Virus record (IMG/VR): IMGVR_UViG_3300044733_001596
Span: 1-30,059 of that record
Strand: one strand, 5' to 3'
From: a virus
DNA length: 30,059 bases
This document shows positions 8,512-14,912 of this stretch, in pieces (position 1 is the first letter of the stretch; each line of letters starts with the position of its first letter). The notes under the pieces were generated by a model. That model searched no databases, was not told where the DNA came from, and saw nothing but the letters and a program-made list of their open reading frames with translations. The translations under genes and the position numbers were made by a program.

Positions 8512-8908
8512 AGAACTATTTAAAATCCATGAACAAATATGCAATGAAGCATTAGAACTCATGAAAAAGAAAAACCATGACTATGCTGGTAAATCTGGAA
8601 ATGATCCATTTGCCAACTTTACTAGAGCAGAAGCCATGGGAATCACAACGACTGAAAAGGGAATGCTTGTCCGAATGCTCGACAAGATGAGTCGTTTATC
8701 TTCTTTTATGGATGCAAAAGAATTCAAAGTTGAAAATGAAAAATTAGAAGATACGATTAAGGATATGATAAATTACTCTATTCTTTTATATGCATACATG
8801 CAAGATAAGAATGAGTCACCACCATATACTGACATTGATTATATTGATATAGAGTGGAATAATAAGGGTGGAATTGTTCCTGATTCAGAAGATCCGAAGG
8901 TAGTATGA
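8501..8908 (+). CDS. DUF1599 (nucleotide-modification-associated) protein
   Basis: The 135-residue protein has the pattern 'KKNHDYAGK...DPFANF' near residues 23-39, then a helical MLDKMSRLSSF segment and a KDMINYSILLYAY segment. I recognise this as the DUF1599 family, found mostly in phages and often near nucleotide-metabolism genes. The family is helical and related in architecture to MazG-type nucleotide pyrophosphohydrolases, but its biochemistry is not settled. It overlaps dut at its start and the polymerase gene at its stop (ATGA), so it is part of a tight operon. A role in nucleotide-pool quality control is an inference from position. Confidence 0.7.
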   Translation: MRSEELFKIHEQICNEALELMKKKNHDYAGKSGNDPFANFTRAEAMGITTTEKGMLVRMLDKMSRLSSFMDAKEFKVENEKLEDTIKDMINYSILLYAYMQDKNESPPYTDIDYIDIEWNNKGGIVPDSEDPKVV

Positions 8909-10389
8909 GCTTTTATACAAATGTTTATTATACAGGATCTTCGATTCTGTTACGTCAAATCACAGATAAAAAAACAGAAAAGGCGAGAGTAAACTTCTCG
9001 CCATCTCTATTTTTGATTTCATCAAAAAATAGTAATTTTAAGACTGTAGACGGAAGATATGCAGATGAAATTACTTTTACAAATGTTCATGAAATGAACG
9101 ATTTTAAGAAAACATATGAAAATGTTGATAATTTTGAAATTCATGGAGATATTGACGCAAAGTATCAATATATTTCAAAGGAATTTGGAACTGAGTGTGA
9201 TTATAATTTCAATGATATCGGTGTGATGTATATCGATATGGAAACGACATGTGAAAATGGATTTCCATCTATTGAAAATCCAGAAGAAAAAATTATAGCA
9301 ATCACGTGTAGTTTTAAGGGAAAGACATATGTTTATTGTCTTGGTGATTTTACTAGAGATGATGCAAATATTATCATCAATGAATATCACGATGAACAAC
9401 AACTGTTGAGAGAATTTATTCATTTCATGCAAGATAAGCAACCAGAAATCATAACTGGATGGAATGTTAGATTTTTCGATATTCCATATCTTGTAAATAG
9501 ATGCAAAAAAATTCTTGATGAAAAAGAAGTCAAGAATCTTTCTCCATGGGGAATAATTAAAGATAGCATAGTCAACAGTCGTGGCGAAGATAAGGTCGTC
9601 TATGATATTGTTGGAATTTCTATTCTGGATTACTATGAACTTTATCGAACATTCACTTATGTAAATCAAGAATCATATAAACTTGATCATATTGCTTATG
9701 TTGAATTGGGTGAACGAAAGATTTCATATTCTGAATATGAAAATATGAGTGACTTTTATAAGAAGAATTTTCAGAAGTTTATTGAGTATAATATCAAAGA
9801 CGTTGAACTTGTTGAACGTCTTGAAGAAAAGCTTCGTCTTATTGAACTAGCTGTTGCATTGGCATATTCTGCTGGTGTAAATTATAATGATGTATTTTCT
9901 CAAGTCAGAACATGGGATGTTATCATTTATAATTATCTCAAGAAGAACGGCATCATTATTCCACCAAAAAAGAATAATGTAAAAGATGAACAATATGCAG
10001 GAGCATATGTAAAAGAGCCATTGGTAGGAATGCACGATTGGGTAGTCTCATATGACGTTAATTCCCTATATCCTTCTCTAATAATTCATTTTAATATTTC
10101 TCCAGAAACTTTACAAAACAAGAATTTCAAAGGAAAAATTAATATTCAAGATATCTTGAATAAGAACAAAAATTCAGAAACATTCAAATGCTTTGATGAG
10201 GCAAAGAAAGTAAATTGTTCTATTGCGGCAAATGGAACACTTTATACAAATAAAAAACGTGGGTTTCTTCCAGAACTCATGGATAAGATGTATAAAGAAC
10301 GCAAACAATTCAAAGATAAGATGATTGAAGCCAAGAAAGATCTAGAAGCAATTAATAACGAATTGAAGAAAAGGGGCTTGCAAGTCTAA
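8905..10389 (+). CDS. 43: DNA polymerase family B, N-terminal part (split gp43)
   Basis: This 494-residue piece carries the 3'-5' exonuclease and the first half of the polymerase palm. Visible motifs are Exo I with D111 and E113 (YIDMET), Exo II around N187 to D192 (GWNVRFFDIPYL), Exo III with Y295 and D299 (YNIKD), and polymerase motif A at D384 (DVNSLYPS). It stops at KKRGLQV in what should be the helical fingers. Motifs B and C are absent and sit in the gene at 18358. Together the two pieces make 865 residues, close to T4 gp43. The end looks like a designed stop rather than decay, because the frame is intact to the finger helix. Its start overlaps the DUF1599 stop (ATGA). Confidence 0.92.
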   Translation: MSFYTNVYYTGSSILLRQITDKKTEKARVNFSPSLFLISSKNSNFKTVDGRYADEITFTNVHEMNDFKKTYENVDNFEIHGDIDAKYQYISKEFGTECDYNFNDIGVMYIDMETTCENGFPSIENPEEKIIAITCSFKGKTYVYCLGDFTRDDANIIINEYHDEQQLLREFIHFMQDKQPEIITGWNVRFFDIPYLVNRCKKILDEKEVKNLSPWGIIKDSIVNSRGEDKVVYDIVGISILDYYELYRTFTYVNQESYKLDHIAYVELGERKISYSEYENMSDFYKKNFQKFIEYNIKDVELVERLEEKLRLIELAVALAYSAGVNYNDVFSQVRTWDVIIYNYLKKNGIIIPPKKNNVKDEQYAGAYVKEPLVGMHDWVVSYDVNSLYPSLIIHFNISPETLQNKNFKGKINIQDILNKNKNSETFKCFDEAKKVNCSIAANGTLYTNKKRGFLPELMDKMYKERKQFKDKMIEAKKDLEAINNELKKRGLQV

Positions 10390-10405
10390 ATAATCAGGAT
10401 ATAAT
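10378..10405 (+). promoter_or_regulatory. Early promoter, leaderless type
   Basis: TTGCAA (10378-10383) and TATAAT (10400-10405) are 16 bases apart. The -35 lies in the last codons of the polymerase fragment. The next ATG (10412) begins seven bases after the last T, the same geometry as upstream of dut and of the gene at 18156. Confidence 0.65.
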
Positions 10406-10411
10406 ACTCAC

Positions 10412-10948
10412 ATGAACGTGATTGATTACTATAAGAATTGGGAAGTAAACGCGATCATTGGTGATCTTGATACAAAGCGAAAGAACTTTACTGTACTTTG
10501 CAGCAATGTTGAGAATGATTTTAATATTGCAACAGCGATTCGTAATTCAAATGCATTTTTGGCAAATGAGGTATGGATCTATGGAAAGAAGCAATATGAT
10601 CGTCGTGGTACTGTAGGTACTCATAACTATACTCACTTCAAGCATGTTAAGACTATTTGTGATGTAATTGAAGAAGTTAAGGCTCTTGAGAAGCGAGTAG
10701 GAAGTGTTAGGATTATTGGTATCGATAATGTTCAGAATGCCATGCCAATCAATCATTATGCATGGCCAAAGCATGAACACATTCTCATGATTTTTGGCCA
10801 GGAAAAGGATGGAATTCCAAAACTTCTGCTTGACATGTGTGACGATATCCTGTATATTAAGCAGTATGGAAGTGTGAGAAGTTTGAATGTAGGAACAGCA
10901 AGTGGTATTGCAATGTATTCTTATTGTGAATACCTTGAGCGAGATTGA
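10412..10948 (+). CDS. SpoU/TrmH-family RNA 2'-O-methyltransferase
   Basis: The 178-residue protein shows the three SpoU motifs. Motif 1 is NIATAIRNSNAF with N38 and R44, motif 2 is MIFGQEKDGIP at about residues 127-136, and motif 3 is SLNVGTASGIAMY at residues 157-169. This is the knotted (SPOUT) fold that moves a methyl group from S-adenosylmethionine to a ribose 2'-OH in tRNA or rRNA. The N-terminal extension is short, so it is nearly a minimal catalytic domain, as in TrmL. The gene lies just 8 bases before a tRNA-Leu(UAA), a class of tRNA that TrmL methylates at the wobble position in E. coli. TrmH-type Gm18 modification is an alternative. It begins with a leaderless promoter. Confidence 0.82.
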   Translation: MNVIDYYKNWEVNAIIGDLDTKRKNFTVLCSNVENDFNIATAIRNSNAFLANEVWIYGKKQYDRRGTVGTHNYTHFKHVKTICDVIEEVKALEKRVGSVRIIGIDNVQNAMPINHYAWPKHEHILMIFGQEKDGIPKLLLDMCDDILYIKQYGSVRSLNVGTASGIAMYSYCEYLERD

Positions 10949-10956
10949 GATAATTG

Positions 10957-11040
10957 GGGATTGTGGCGGAATTGGTATACGCAACAGACTTAAAATCTGT
11001 CGGTCAATAGACCTTGTGGGTTCGAGTCCCACTAATCCCA
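10957..11040 (+). tRNA. trnL(uaa): tRNA-Leu (anticodon UAA)
   Basis: The 84-nt gene folds as a class II tRNA. The acceptor GGGATTG pairs with TAATCCC (last pair G-U). The anticodon stem ACAGA/TCTGT encloses loop CTTAAAA with anticodon TAA at 10991-10993, followed by a long variable arm and a T-arm GTGGG-TTCGAGT-CCCAC. The discriminator is A. CCA is not encoded. The neighbouring SpoU gene is just upstream. Confidence 0.93.
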
Positions 11041-11054
11041 TTAGAAAGTGAAAA

Positions 11055-11807
11055 ATGAAGCAAACACTTTTTATATCAGACCTTCACATAGCATCTAACA
11101 AATGTAAAGCAAAACTCTTATCTGAATTTATTAAAAAGGATGAGAGTTCTTGTCTTTATTTGGTGGGTGATATCATTGATATTTGGCGTTTCAATCAGGC
11201 ATTCAAGATGGATATTGAAACTCAGACCCATCATGTAGATTGTATTCGTCGCTTACTCAAGAAATCAAAACACGGAGAAGTCCATTATATTTGGGGAAAC
11301 CACGATGAGTTTATGCATCGTTTTTCTGAGTCAAAATCTTTCGGTGGAGTTCATCTGCACGAAAGATGTGACTATACAGCATCTGATGGAAGAAGATACC
11401 TAGTTCTTCACGGTCATCAGTTTGACTTGGTATGTAAATACAAAATCGGAACATTCTTATCTAAGATCGGTGATTTTGGATATGAATGGTTAATTGACAT
11501 CAATGAATGGTATAACTGGGTACGTAAAAAGATGGGTCTTCAATATTCTTCACTTTCCAAGTATGTGAAGGTGAAGTTTAAGAAGGCAACAATGTTCATT
11601 GGAAACTTTGAAAAGCATCTTTCAGAATACGCAGAGAAGCATGGATATGATGGAGTAATTTGCGGTCATATTCACGAACCAGCCGATAAGATGATCGGTA
11701 AGATTCATTATCTCAACTGCGGTTGTTGGACTGATGAAGCAAATCTCAACTATCTGATTGACAAAGGTGATGGAAGTGGTATAATTCTATGCAGACACGA
11801 AAAATGA
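11055..11807 (+). CDS. LpxH-like metallophosphoesterase
   Basis: The 250-residue protein has all motifs of the calcineurin-like phosphoesterase fold: D9-L-H11, G38-D-x-x-D42, G81-N-H-D84, H119-G-H121 and C203-G-H-I-H207. The set and size match the UDP-2,3-diacylglucosamine hydrolase (LpxH) branch and related bacterial proteins, which use two metal ions. LpxH makes lipid X in lipid A synthesis. Whether this phage protein has that substrate is not shown. A nucleotide or phospholipid substrate is possible. It follows tRNA-Leu and overlaps the next gene as ATGA. A cytosolic enzyme is expected, as no signal peptide is visible. Confidence 0.75.
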   Translation: MKQTLFISDLHIASNKCKAKLLSEFIKKDESSCLYLVGDIIDIWRFNQAFKMDIETQTHHVDCIRRLLKKSKHGEVHYIWGNHDEFMHRFSESKSFGGVHLHERCDYTASDGRRYLVLHGHQFDLVCKYKIGTFLSKIGDFGYEWLIDINEWYNWVRKKMGLQYSSLSKYVKVKFKKATMFIGNFEKHLSEYAEKHGYDGVICGHIHEPADKMIGKIHYLNCGCWTDEANLNYLIDKGDGSGIILCRHEK

Positions 11808-11941
11808 AATACTTTTTTGAAGACTATGTTCTTTATCCTCTAGTATACATTGGATTGTGTATTGGAGCATTAGCAGCAAGTTTATGTTTTTTACTGTGGG
11901 ATACTTTAGTTTTTGTATTTAGTCTTGGAAAAAAGAAATGA
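11804..11941 (+). CDS. Single-pass membrane micropeptide (45 aa)
   Basis: It starts within the stop of the phosphoesterase (ATGA) and ends in an ATGA with the next gene. The central stretch LVYIGLCIGALAASLCFLLW is hydrophobic and long enough to span a membrane, preceded by a short N-terminal segment (MKYFFEDYV) and ended by a basic KKK tail. No family is recognised. Coupling to the phosphoesterase upstream hints at a shared envelope role, but this is inference. Confidence 0.55.
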   Translation: MKYFFEDYVLYPLVYIGLCIGALAASLCFLLWDTLVFVFSLGKKK

Positions 11942-12117
11942 AAAAAGAAGAACTCATTGAAAACATTGAAATCCTCGCAGATAAATGTGAGGAGTTGATT
12001 AAGGAACGTGATCAAGCAAGACGACTTGTTTGTAAATATACAAAGAAAACTTATCACACGCTCAAGGAAACCGCAGAACTACGAGGATGGGACTGCTACA
12101 AGGAGAACACACAATGA
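11938..12117 (+). CDS. Small coiled-coil protein (59 aa)
   Basis: The frame begins and ends with ATGA overlaps with its neighbours. It encodes MKKEELIENIEILADKCEEL, then a charged helix containing IKERDQARRL and TLKETAEL; heptads of Leu/Ile suggest a short coiled coil. No domain is recognised. Its last codons contain the AAGGAG ribosome-binding site of the PEP-CTERM gene. Confidence 0.5.
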   Translation: MKKEELIENIEILADKCEELIKERDQARRLVCKYTKKTYHTLKETAELRGWDCYKENTQ

Positions 12118-12740
12118 AGACACTAATCGCAACAGCATTTATCGCAACGGCAGCACACGGAACTGGGACTCTCTGCACCTTTGAGAATCTTCCTGCTCCA
12201 ACAACTCCTAGTATGAGTTCCGCTACCACGGGATTCTATTGGGATTACCTCTCCTCATACGAGGGATTCCACTTCACAAGTTCATCTTCCCAAGGCAACT
12301 TCCAATGGGCATACTACGATCTCGTTGGTGGTGGGGGATACGCAGGATACGATGAGGGAATCATCGGGGATCGTGCTTTGTTCACCCCGTGGGGTTCTGA
12401 GCAGAACAAGAACTACCGCATTCGTCGTGATGATCTTTGGATTCTCAACAGCATTGAAGTCACATCGGTTTGGAATTCGACCGCAGTAGTTATAGAGGGA
12501 TACCGATACGGGGAGGGTGTGTTTACCTATACTACACAACTCACAGCAGCACAGCGGGTAAAACTAAACATCTCCTCTGGATATCCTGGTCCGCTTAACA
12601 ACATCACAGAGATCAAAATCTACACCAACACATTTAGTTCCCATCTCGCTATCGATAATCTCAACTACACGGTGGTTCCTGCACCATCGGCACTTGCCCT
12701 GCTTGCGATTGCTGGTGCGGTTGGAAGGCGGCGACGATGA
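12114..12740 (+). CDS. Secreted PEP-CTERM surface protein
   Basis: I place the start at 12114, inside the longer frame, because AAGGAG lies 8 bases before it and the ATGA overlap with the preceding gene fits. The 208-residue product starts with a signal-like MKTLIATAFIATAAHG. Its core is Gly/Ser/Tyr-rich beta sequence, including CTFENLPAP and IDNLNYT, in the style of bacterial PEP-CTERM surface proteins. The C-terminus is a VPAP motif, a hydrophobic helix (ALALLAIAGAV) and GRRRR. That tail is a sorting signal cut by exosortase, which a phage would borrow from its host. GC content is about 50%, against near 35% for neighbours, so recent acquisition is likely. A PEP-CTERM protein in a phage is unusual. 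Confidence 0.8.
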   Translation: MKTLIATAFIATAAHGTGTLCTFENLPAPTTPSMSSATTGFYWDYLSSYEGFHFTSSSSQGNFQWAYYDLVGGGGYAGYDEGIIGDRALFTPWGSEQNKNYRIRRDDLWILNSIEVTSVWNSTAVVIEGYRYGEGVFTYTTQLTAAQRVKLNISSGYPGPLNNITEIKIYTNTFSSHLAIDNLNYTVVPAPSALALLAIAGAVGRRRR

Positions 12741-12910
12741 AAGATATTGCCTATGAACTTCGCGTTCTGACCAAAAGGCAAGATCTTCCACCCGATGTAA
12801 TTCGTACAATTTCAGAGGCATATGCTGAGATTGTGGAACTTCGTAGTCAAGTAAGCAAATACGCTCTGGAAGCGATCACTCGCTTCGATGAAGAGAATGG
12901 ACTATTATAA
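12737..12910 (+). CDS. Small hypothetical helical protein (57 aa)
   Basis: It starts within the stop of the PEP-CTERM gene (ATGA). The protein begins MKDIAYELRVLTKRQDLPPD and continues as charged helices (EIVELRSQVSKYALEAITRF). No domain is recognised. Its base composition resembles the GC-rich neighbour more than the AT-rich genes that follow, so it may have arrived with the PEP-CTERM gene. Confidence 0.5.
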   Translation: MKDIAYELRVLTKRQDLPPDVIRTISEAYAEIVELRSQVSKYALEAITRFDEENGLL

Positions 12911-12913
12911 ATA
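12906..12913 (+). promoter_or_regulatory. T4-type late promoter TATAAATA
   Basis: An exact TATAAATA overlaps the stop codon of the preceding gene, 18 bases before the HNH gene's ATG. It would drive the HNH gene and the genes behind it late in infection. Confidence 0.55.
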
Positions 12914-12931
12914 ATCATAGATGTTTAATCT

Positions 12932-13177
12932 ATGAAAAAAGATCTAAAGCAAGCAAAAAAGAATTGCGAATATATTGCAAAGATCAAAACAGAACGAGGC
13001 TGTTCTAAATGTGGTTATAATTTACACCCAGCCGCGTTAGAATTCCATCATCTACAAGACAAAAAGCATAATATCTCCCGTATAGCACGTTCAGGAGTAC
13101 CAGCAAATATTCTTGAAGAAGAAATTAAAAAATGCGTGGTTGTCTGTGCTAATTGTCATAGAATAGAACATTCATGA
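12932..13177 (+). CDS. Small HNH endonuclease
   Basis: The 81-residue protein has a zinc-binding pair C24/C27 (CSKC), the HH core at residues 39-40 (LEFHHL), and C72-x2-C75-H76 with H80 (CANCHRIEH). This matches the compact HNH nuclease domain, in which a histidine and metal cut DNA. Little beyond the domain is present, so substrate and target are unknown. Phage HNH genes are often mobile homing endonucleases, and this one lies inside the island that separates the two polymerase gene halves. That makes a role in island mobility possible. It overlaps the next frame at ATGA. Confidence 0.8.
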   Translation: MKKDLKQAKKNCEYIAKIKTERGCSKCGYNLHPAALEFHHLQDKKHNISRIARSGVPANILEEEIKKCVVVCANCHRIEHS

Positions 13178-13185
13178 GGTATCAT

Positions 13186-13458
13186 ATGGCAGACATTACA
13201 GATTACGAAAATACAAATCCTGAAAATATAAATGAGGCTTTTGAAAATCTTTCTGGTGATGTAAATTATATGCTGCATAAAATGAAAGAATTCAATAAAG
13301 AAGTTGTTGAATTGCTTGGTGACATGAAAGAATTAAAAGATTTTGTAGATGTTGACATGAAGAATATTGATAAGTATAATATTGCTCGTAAGGCTTACAT
13401 TGATCTTTATTATAAGTTTGATGATCTTCGTAACTATTACGACAATAGTAGAAATTAA
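13186..13458 (+). CDS. Helical hypothetical protein (90 aa)
   Basis: I choose ATG 13186, with GAGGT five bases upstream, over an ATG at 13174 in the same frame that overlaps the HNH stop. The protein begins MADITDYENTNPENINEAFE and is acidic and helical (LSGDVNYMLHKMKEFNKEVV; DMKELKDFVDVDMKNID). No domain is recognised. It lies directly before tRNA-Tyr, the stop being one base from the tRNA. Confidence 0.6.
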   Translation: MADITDYENTNPENINEAFENLSGDVNYMLHKMKEFNKEVVELLGDMKELKDFVDVDMKNIDKYNIARKAYIDLYYKFDDLRNYYDNSRN

Positions 13459-13459
13459 G

Positions 13460-13541
13460 GGATGATTACCCAAGCAGCAACGGGGGGAGACTGTAAATCT
13501 CCTGTCTTTAGACTTCGTAGGTGCAAGTCCTTCATCATCCA
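13460..13541 (+). tRNA. trnY(gua): tRNA-Tyr (anticodon GUA)
   Basis: The acceptor GGATGAT (13460-13466) pairs fully with ATCATCC (13534-13540). The anticodon stem GGAGA/TCTCC closes loop CTGTAAA, anticodon GTA at 13493-13495. A 14-nt variable arm with a GTC/GAC core makes it class II, as expected for bacterial tRNA-Tyr. The T-stem has one T-T mismatch (13518/13532) and its loop is TGCAAGT rather than TTCRANT, so it may be atypical. CCA is not encoded. Confidence 0.82.
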
Positions 13542-13556
13542 CTGATATTAGAATCG

Positions 13557-13620
13557 TACTCTATGATATAATGGGATTATCTCCGATTGGAGTATGTGGG
13601 TTCGAATCCCACTAGAGTAT
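13557..13620 (+). pseudogene. tRNA-like element with a collapsed anticodon arm
   Basis: A perfect 7-bp acceptor (TACTCTA/TAGAGTA) and a perfect T-arm (GTGGG-TTCGAAT-CCCAC) flank a D-arm-like segment. The anticodon arm is only the hairpin CTCC-GATT-GGAG, with a four-base loop and almost no variable loop, so no anticodon can be read. It looks like a tRNA that lost roughly ten bases, or a tRNA mimic. It is 64 nt long and sits 15 bases after tRNA-Tyr. Confidence 0.6.
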
Positions 13621-13624
13621 TTAA

Positions 13625-13837
13625 ATGAAGAGAACTAAATCAACTACATTGAAGATCGGTGATCAGGTTTATCTCAATGATGAAGATGATTCTGGTCTAT
13701 ACGAGATCACACGAATAAATATTGAGCATGATGATTGCTGGTTGTTTGGTAGAGATATCGGTGAAGATAAACGTGATATCGAACAACAATTACCATTATC
13801 GTGGGTAGAAAGAATGTATAAAGATCAAAATCCATGA
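13625..13837 (+). CDS. Small hypothetical protein (70 aa)
   Basis: The protein begins MKRTKSTTLKIGDQVYLNDE and continues beta-rich (LYEITRINIEHDDCWLFGRD) with a charged end (WVERMYKDQNP). It looks like a small beta-barrel with an SH3-like or KOW-like feel, but I do not recognise a family. It starts four bases after the tRNA-like element and ends in an ATGA overlap with the next gene. Confidence 0.55.
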   Translation: MKRTKSTTLKIGDQVYLNDEDDSGLYEITRINIEHDDCWLFGRDIGEDKRDIEQQLPLSWVERMYKDQNP

Positions 13838-14013
13838 AAGATTCAAGAATTCATTCGGCGGGAAAAGGCGATTCACGAAGACCAGTAGATTATAAAAAAT
13901 GGTCAGAGAACTGGGATCGTATATTTGGGAAAAAGAAAAAGAAAAAGGTAAAGAAAAATGATGAGACTAAACACTCTATTGATTGGGATTCCGTAACAAA
14001 TGGAGCCGATTGA
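13834..14013 (+). CDS. Small basic conserved phage protein (59 aa)
   Basis: The frame opens in the stop of the preceding gene (ATGA) and overlaps the next start by 14 bases. It reads KDSRIHSAGKGDSRRPVDYK, then KWSENWDRIFG followed by six lysines. The 'KGDSRRPVD...W...WDRIFGKK' arrangement is one I have seen in short proteins of many tailed phages, function unknown. The Lys-rich patch could bind nucleic acid, but this is a guess. Confidence 0.55.
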   Translation: MKDSRIHSAGKGDSRRPVDYKKWSENWDRIFGKKKKKKVKKNDETKHSIDWDSVTNGAD

Positions 14014-14425
14014 TTTTGATGATGCCAAGAATAGAGTTTTTGACAAATATGGAAAATGTATGGAACTATTAGCACAACAAGAGCGTCTTGAGAAGCAATA
14101 TAAGAATATTAAAATTCCATATCTTGAATTAAATGGAATTGGTTGGATTCCTATTATTGAAACTCTTCTACATGAAGCAGACGTATGGAATGAGAAGTGC
14201 AATATTGAAGATAAAATCGTGATTGACCAGATCAAAGAAAAATATGGATCACTCAGATTCTATTTTCATGGTGGCAGTACAATGTTTCGTGGAATGGTAA
14301 GATTTGCGGAACAGATCAGTAAAAATACTTGTGAAGCTTGTGGATGTGTCAGTAAAAATCAATTTGATTGTACACGATGTAATATTAATTCTGTGAATGG
14401 TTGGGGTAAGGGAAAAGATGAATAA
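14000..14425 (+). CDS. Hypothetical protein with Cys4 zinc-ribbon end
   Basis: The 141-residue protein starts MEPIDFDDAKNRVFDKYGKC, has the helical segment WIPIIETLLHEADVWNE at about residues 49-65, then a segment IKEKYGSLRFYFHGG. The C-terminus carries C111-x2-C114 and C124-x2-C127, a zinc-ribbon-like set. The pattern 'I.EKYG.LRFY..GG...FAE.....CE.CG' recurs in small phage proteins that I recall as uncharacterised. It may bind nucleic acid. It is the last gene of a tight three-gene run and faces a leftward gene. Confidence 0.6.
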   Translation: MEPIDFDDAKNRVFDKYGKCMELLAQQERLEKQYKNIKIPYLELNGIGWIPIIETLLHEADVWNEKCNIEDKIVIDQIKEKYGSLRFYFHGGSTMFRGMVRFAEQISKNTCEACGCVSKNQFDCTRCNINSVNGWGKGKDE

Positions 14426-14454
14426 ATAAGAATGTTAATTTTGATCTAATGACG

Positions 14455-14474
14455 ACCTACCAGCAATGGTGGGT
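14455..14474. terminator. GCAA-tetraloop hairpin between convergent genes
   Basis: ACCTACCA and TGGTGGGT form an 8-bp stem (one T-G pair) with a GCAA loop. Neither strand has a strong T-run after it, so a rho-independent terminator is uncertain. It sits exactly between two converging genes. Confidence 0.35.
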
Positions 14475-14476
14475 GG

Positions 14477-14887
14477 TTAGTATATTTGTGATCTGATTAT
14501 ATTATTTCTTTCATTTGCTTTTCTTATAATAGGATGGTTGGGATCTACTCTTCCTGTAAGATGATTTAAATGATTATCAATTATTTTTGTAGACATATCA
14601 TGTAATGATCTTTTTAATTCCTCATCTGAAGAATTTATAGATGCATCGTGAAGAAGATATGCTGCTTTAGCTAAATGTGTATCAGTATTACGAAGTTTAT
14701 TTTTATGTGTATCCCAAAATAACATACTAGATTCTGATTCTGGATCACCATCACCATGGGGTCCAATTGCCATAGAATTCAACCTTATACCATGAGATTT
14801 AATCATATTATGAATATTTTCTACTTCATTTTCTTCATATAATGATCTGTATATTTGTTTTTTCAAACGATTTTTAAATGATTCCAT
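14477..14887 (-). CDS. Hypothetical helical protein (136 aa)
   Basis: This leftward gene encodes MESFKNRLKKQIYRSLYEEN and then a mostly helical, Asn/His/Asp-rich protein with MLFWDTHKNKLRNTDTHLAK and a basic end. It begins with a short Lys/Arg helix followed by LYEE, which resembles a [L/I]-x-E prohead-protease site, but the fit to a capsid-targeting signal is weak. No domain is recognised. It is divergent from the dehydrogenase-like gene across a short AT-rich gap. Confidence 0.55.
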   Translation of the reverse strand: MESFKNRLKKQIYRSLYEENEVENIHNMIKSHGIRLNSMAIGPHGDGDPESESSMLFWDTHKNKLRNTDTHLAKAAYLLHDASINSSDEELKRSLHDMSTKIIDNHLNHLTGRVDPNHPIIRKANERNNIIRSQIY

Positions 14888-14899
14888 ATTATTATATAT

Positions 14900-14907
14900 T
14901 ATAAATA
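14900..14907 (+). promoter_or_regulatory. T4-type late promoter, five bases from ATG
   Basis: An exact TATAAATA lies in the divergent gap, with only five bases between its last A and the ATG at 14913. Transcription would start at about the ATG, so this late mRNA may also be leaderless. Confidence 0.6.
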
Positions 14908-14912
14908 TTAGT

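Noticed and set aside
9175-9669. Leftward 164-codon frame inside the polymerase gene
   Set aside because: It is antisense to the exonuclease domain of the polymerase and has no domain, promoter or ribosome-binding site.
11804-12910. Whole 11.8-12.9 kb block as bacterial contamination in the assembly
   Set aside because: ATGA overlaps link the PEP-CTERM gene on both sides to phage-style small genes without a break, so it appears to be part of the phage genome.
13567-13572. TATAAT as a fourth leaderless promoter
   Set aside because: It lies inside the D-arm of the tRNA-like element, has no matching -35 at 16-17 bases and no ATG seven bases downstream.
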